Positions 61,692 through 64,000 of a DNA stretch of 64,000 nt are shown one piece after another. The stretch covers positions 186,001-250,000 of the forward strand of contig JAKFGP010000050.1 in NCBI GenBank assembly GCA_021502835.1, in the 5' to 3' direction. A program made the translations under genes and the position numbers. The stretch comes from Streptomyces thinghirensis. Lineage in GTDB: Bacteria; Actinomycetota; Actinomycetia; Streptomycetales; Streptomycetaceae. The notes under the pieces are model-generated. The model was not told where the DNA came from and did no database searches. It was given only the letters and a program-made list of their open reading frames with translations. Position 1 is the stretch's first letter; each line of letters starts with the position of its first letter.

Positions 61692-62617
61692 CCCTCTCCT
61701 CGCAGGGTCACGCCCACCTCGCGCAGCAACTGGACCTTGCCGGGCTTGGGCGGCCGGAAGTACGTCGTGATCGGCGGCGGCGATCGCCCGGAGGGCCGCC
61801 CTTCCTCCCGCCACGTAACTCCCCGCGAGCAGCAGGCGCAGCTCAAGCCGGAGCGCTACCCACCAGGGGGCGCCCTCACTCAGCAGATCGCGGGCGCGCC
61901 CGGCCTCGTACGCGACCAGGGCGCGTACCGACGCGCCCGCCAAAAGCCGGCGGTGGGTGCGGCGAGGTCCTTCGCCTCCCGGACGGGAAGCGCTTCATGT
62001 CCTCGGCGGGGAGGTAGACCCGGTCGCGCCGCCCAGGTCCTCGGCTGACGTCCTGGAGGTGCTCGACGACCTGCAGGGCGGTGCAGAGATCGCGTCGAGC
62101 GGCGTGATCCGCTCGGGCGTCGAGGTGCCGGTGACGGCGAGGACGAGCCGGCCGACCGGGTTGGCGGGACAGCTCGCAGTAGGCAAGGAGGTCGTCGTAG
62201 GTCTCGTACCGCCCGACCAGCTGGTCCTGGCGGTTGGCGGCGATCAGGCCGAGGAAGGGGACCGGGGGTCGGCGAGCGGCGGCGCACGGTCGGCTGGAGG
62301 CGGCAGCAGCAGGGGTGGGGGGGGTGCCGTCGAAGACCCTGCGCAGGTCGTCCTCGAAGGCGTCCAGCATCAGCAGCCGGTCCTCGGCGCGGTCGGCGGG
62401 GACGCCGAGGAGGCGGGCGTCGGCGCCGCCAGGGGGCCAGGTCGCCGTACCACCGATGTCGTCGACCAGGGCGGGCGAAGCCGTACACGGCCATGAGGTC
62501 GGTGCGCCAGTCGCGCGGCAGGGAAGAAGGGGGCCACGGGGAAGTTCTCGTCCGCGGCCTGGCGAGGAACGCCGCGTCGGGGCCGACGGCGTGCGCCGCC
62601 GTTTCGCTCACCGTCAT
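61688..62617 (-). CDS. hpnC: Hydroxysqualene synthase
   Basis: Squalene/phytoene-synthase fold enzyme turning presqualene diphosphate into hydroxysqualene; first gene of the hopanoid run. MTVSETAAHAVGPDAAFLA, SSLPRDWRTDLMAVYGFAR, LMLDAFEDDLRRVFDGTPPT, PFLGLIAANRQDQLVGRYET, YDDLLAYCELS, NPVGRLVLAVTGTSTPERIT and DRVYLPAEDMKRFP (second Asp-rich region neighbourhood). Ends REVGVTLRGEG by frame correction. About 305 residues. Start at ATG 62617; an earlier ATG at 62679 with GGGAG upstream is possible if an indel is corrected. Breaks near 62565, 62480, 62440, 62270, 62165, 62090, 62025, 61940 and 61735. Confidence 0.9.
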
Positions 62618-62973
62618 CGCGGACTGCCCTGGGCGGCGACGGCGCACGCTTCGCGGAGGTGGGGAGTTTCCGTAGCCATTGCCGTCACATCTCCCGTTCT
62701 ACACTGCCGACCAACGCACACTATTTCGGACACGCCGCCCGGACCGCCCATGCGGCAGGCCCGCTCGAGGGCGTCGGGCATTATCGCCCCATGTGCCGCG
62801 TTTCGGGACCGGTACAGCTTACGTTGTACAACTCACGGAGGTTCGCCGGGGTCCTCGCGCAACACAAGAACACACCGATCGGCTTCAAGATTCCTGAGAA
62901 CGCCAGGAGTTGACGTTTCTTGCAGACGCGGGGCCACGCCGGAACAGTTCCTGCGCGACCCCGGCGTGTCGGG
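62618..62973. other. 356-bp intergenic region upstream of hpnC
   Basis: Should hold the promoter of the hopanoid genes. It contains a perfect 10-bp palindrome GTTGTACAAC (62823-62832) with a nearby GTACA (62812-62816). Several short open frames on both strands lack ribosome sites. It is less GC-rich than its flanks. No gene is called. Confidence 0.6.
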
Positions 62974-63770
62974 CTACGTGCCCGTGAACTTCTCGTACTC
63001 GCTTGAGCTATCTCTTCGGTCGGGGCCGTCCATGCGCAGCTCGCCGCGTTCCAGCCACAGCGCACGCGGTTGCAGGTGTCGCGGATGGACTTGTTGTTGT
63101 GGCTGACCAGGAAGACGGTGCCGGCCTCCTTCTTCGGCTCCGGATGCGCTCCTCGGAGCGCGTCTGGAACTTGCGGTCACCGGTGGCCAGGGCCTCGTCG
63201 ATCATCAGGACGTCGTGGTCCTTGGCGGCGGCGATGGAGAACCGCAGGCGGGCCGCCATGCCGGAGGAGTAGGTGCGCATCGGCAGGGTGATGAAGTCGC
63301 CCTTCTCGTTGATCCCGGAGAAGTCGACGATGTCCTGGTAGCGCTCCTTGATCTGCTCTGCGAGTCATGCCCATGGCCAGTCCGCCGAGGATGACGTTCC
63401 GCTCGGCCGGTCAGGTCGTTCATCAGGGCCGCGTTCACGCCGAGCAGGAGGGCTGCGCCGTCGGTGTAGACCTTGCGCCCGCTCGGCGGGCAGCAGGCCG
63501 GCAATGGCCCGCAGCAGGGTCGACTTGCCGGATCCGTTGGAACCGATCAGACCGATGGCCTCGCCCCGGTAGGCGGTGAAGGAGACGCCGCGCACGGCGT
63601 GCACCTTGCGCACGCCCCCGCGCCGCGTCGTCGGAGCCTCGCCTGATCATGCGGCTCAGGGCGGCGGTCGCGCTGCCCTTGCCGGTCTTGGCGCCGTTGA
63701 CGCGGTAGACGATGTGCAGTTCGTCCGCGATGACCGTCGGCACCCGCTCGCCCTGCTGCTGCTCAGCCAC
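62974..63770 (-). CDS. ABC exporter ATPase (teichoic-acid/polysaccharide type)
   Basis: ATP-binding subunit of a TagH/Wzt-like ABC-2 exporter. VAEQQQGERVPTVIADELHI, VYRVNGAKTGKGSATAALSR and MRKVHAVRGVSFTAYRGEAI. Walker A: GLIGSNGSGKSTLLRAIAGL. The ABC signature is YSSGMAARLRFSIAAAKDHD, and Walker B is DVLMIDEALATGDRKFQTRS. C-terminal DRALWLERGELRMDGP and EYEKFTGT. About 262 residues, ending soon after the nucleotide domain, so it lacks the carbohydrate-binding extension seen in Wzt. GTG at 63770 overlaps the permease stop. Breaks near 63630, 63480, 63405, 63365, 63150, 63075 and 63005. Confidence 0.92.
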
Positions 63771-64000
63771 GGCCGTACCTCTCCTCCGCCTTCCAGAAGT
63801 ACACGAAGCCGCCCACGGCGAGGAGCACTGCCCAGCCGAGCGCGGCCGCCCACACGTGCGGCGGCAGGTTCTCGGGAACCGTAGCCGTCGATCAGCGCGA
63901 AGCGGATCAGGTCCATGCGGGCGGCGGCCTGGTTCCACTGGAGCACGTCGGCCAGCCAGGCCGGCTGGTCCTCCCAGCATGATCGGGATGGAGAACATGA
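63763..64000 (-). CDS. ABC-2 type exporter permease (partial)
   Basis: C-terminal fragment of the permease partner of the ATPase gene. Readable parts are SIPIMLGGPAGLA, VLQWNQAAARMDLIRFALID, and after a frame correction near 63880 a last helix AAALGWAVLLAVGGFVYFWK ending ERYGRG. The FSIPIML...LQWNQAAARMDLIR arrangement is typical of TagG/Wzm-like permeases. The rest lies beyond the right edge. The stop overlaps the ATPase start by eight bases. Confidence 0.85.

Noticed and set aside
62659..62913. Plus-strand open frame of 84 codons upstream of hpnC
   Set aside because: No ribosome site, no family match, and it would run through the likely hpnC promoter.

Overview
The window looks like a Streptomyces chromosome segment. 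It is very GC-rich with strong third-position GC bias, uses GTG starts freely, and carries genus-typical genes: a conservon (cvnA-D), a WhiB-like protein, DUF6126, a c-di-AMP riboswitch upstream of a LysM/M23 cell-wall hydrolase, and a complete hopanoid cluster. The sequence contains single-base insertions and deletions every few hundred bases, including inside both tRNA genes. Almost every long gene therefore has to be read across two to five frames. Gene calls below are for the intact gene that the pieces add up to, and ends that fall near an indel are approximate.

Layout. 1-6657: an inositol-catabolism locus. A sugar-binding lipoprotein (minus) diverges from iolC, a Cgl0159-family (beta/alpha)8 protein, iolB, iolD and a GntR regulator, from a mirror-symmetric promoter region. 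6654-13999: aldo/keto reductase, NUDIX hydrolase, MarR regulator overlapping an ankyrin protein, tRNA-Pro(GGG), DUF309, cobF, a drug-exporter-type MFS protein and cobK. 14020-17727: TSUP permease, acyl-CoA synthetase and thiolase, all minus. 17865-22136: lipase-like hydrolase, WhiB, DUF3140, HhH endonuclease-like protein, lipoprotein, a truncated glutamine-synthetase-like gene and a NUDIX-family protein.

22139-28846: a minus-strand Mrp-type Na+/H+ antiporter operon (A/B fusion, C, D, E, F, G) whose genes after A/B are joined by ATGA or GTGA overlaps, followed by a second tRNA-Pro. 29115-35418: MFS exporter, YjbR-like protein, GNAT, XRE-cupin, LysR, then kbl and tdh for threonine breakdown. 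35571-39641: a conservon (histidine kinase, roadblock, DUF742, GTPase) with a GAF-domain gene behind it. 40027-48698: HTH regulator/SDR pair, metallo-beta-lactamase protein, CMD-family protein, TetR regulator, a repeat-rich intergenic stretch, SGNH hydrolase, LysM-M23 peptidase with its riboswitch, and a tyrosine phosphatase.

48708-62617: the hopanoid locus, all on the minus strand. hpnC-hpnD-hpnE make squalene, a polyprenyl synthase supplies prenyl diphosphate, shc cyclises squalene to hopene, hpnH and hpnG add and process the adenosyl-derived side chain, ispG and dxs feed the MEP pathway, and an aminotransferase (hpnO type) ends the series. Next to it sits an XRE-cupin regulator translationally coupled to a 40-residue membrane protein, with twin TTGCC-N5-GGCAA sites upstream. 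62974-64000: ATPase and partial permease of a polysaccharide/teichoic-acid-type ABC exporter.

The strongest items for a second look are the mirror-image iol promoter, the twin operator with the XRE-cupin/DUF6126 pair, an in-frame amber codon in shc that is a substitution and not an indel, the truncated glutamine-synthetase-like gene, unusual tails in the Mrp subunits and the conservon kinase, and an intergenic degenerate repeat array at 44.9-45.4 kb.
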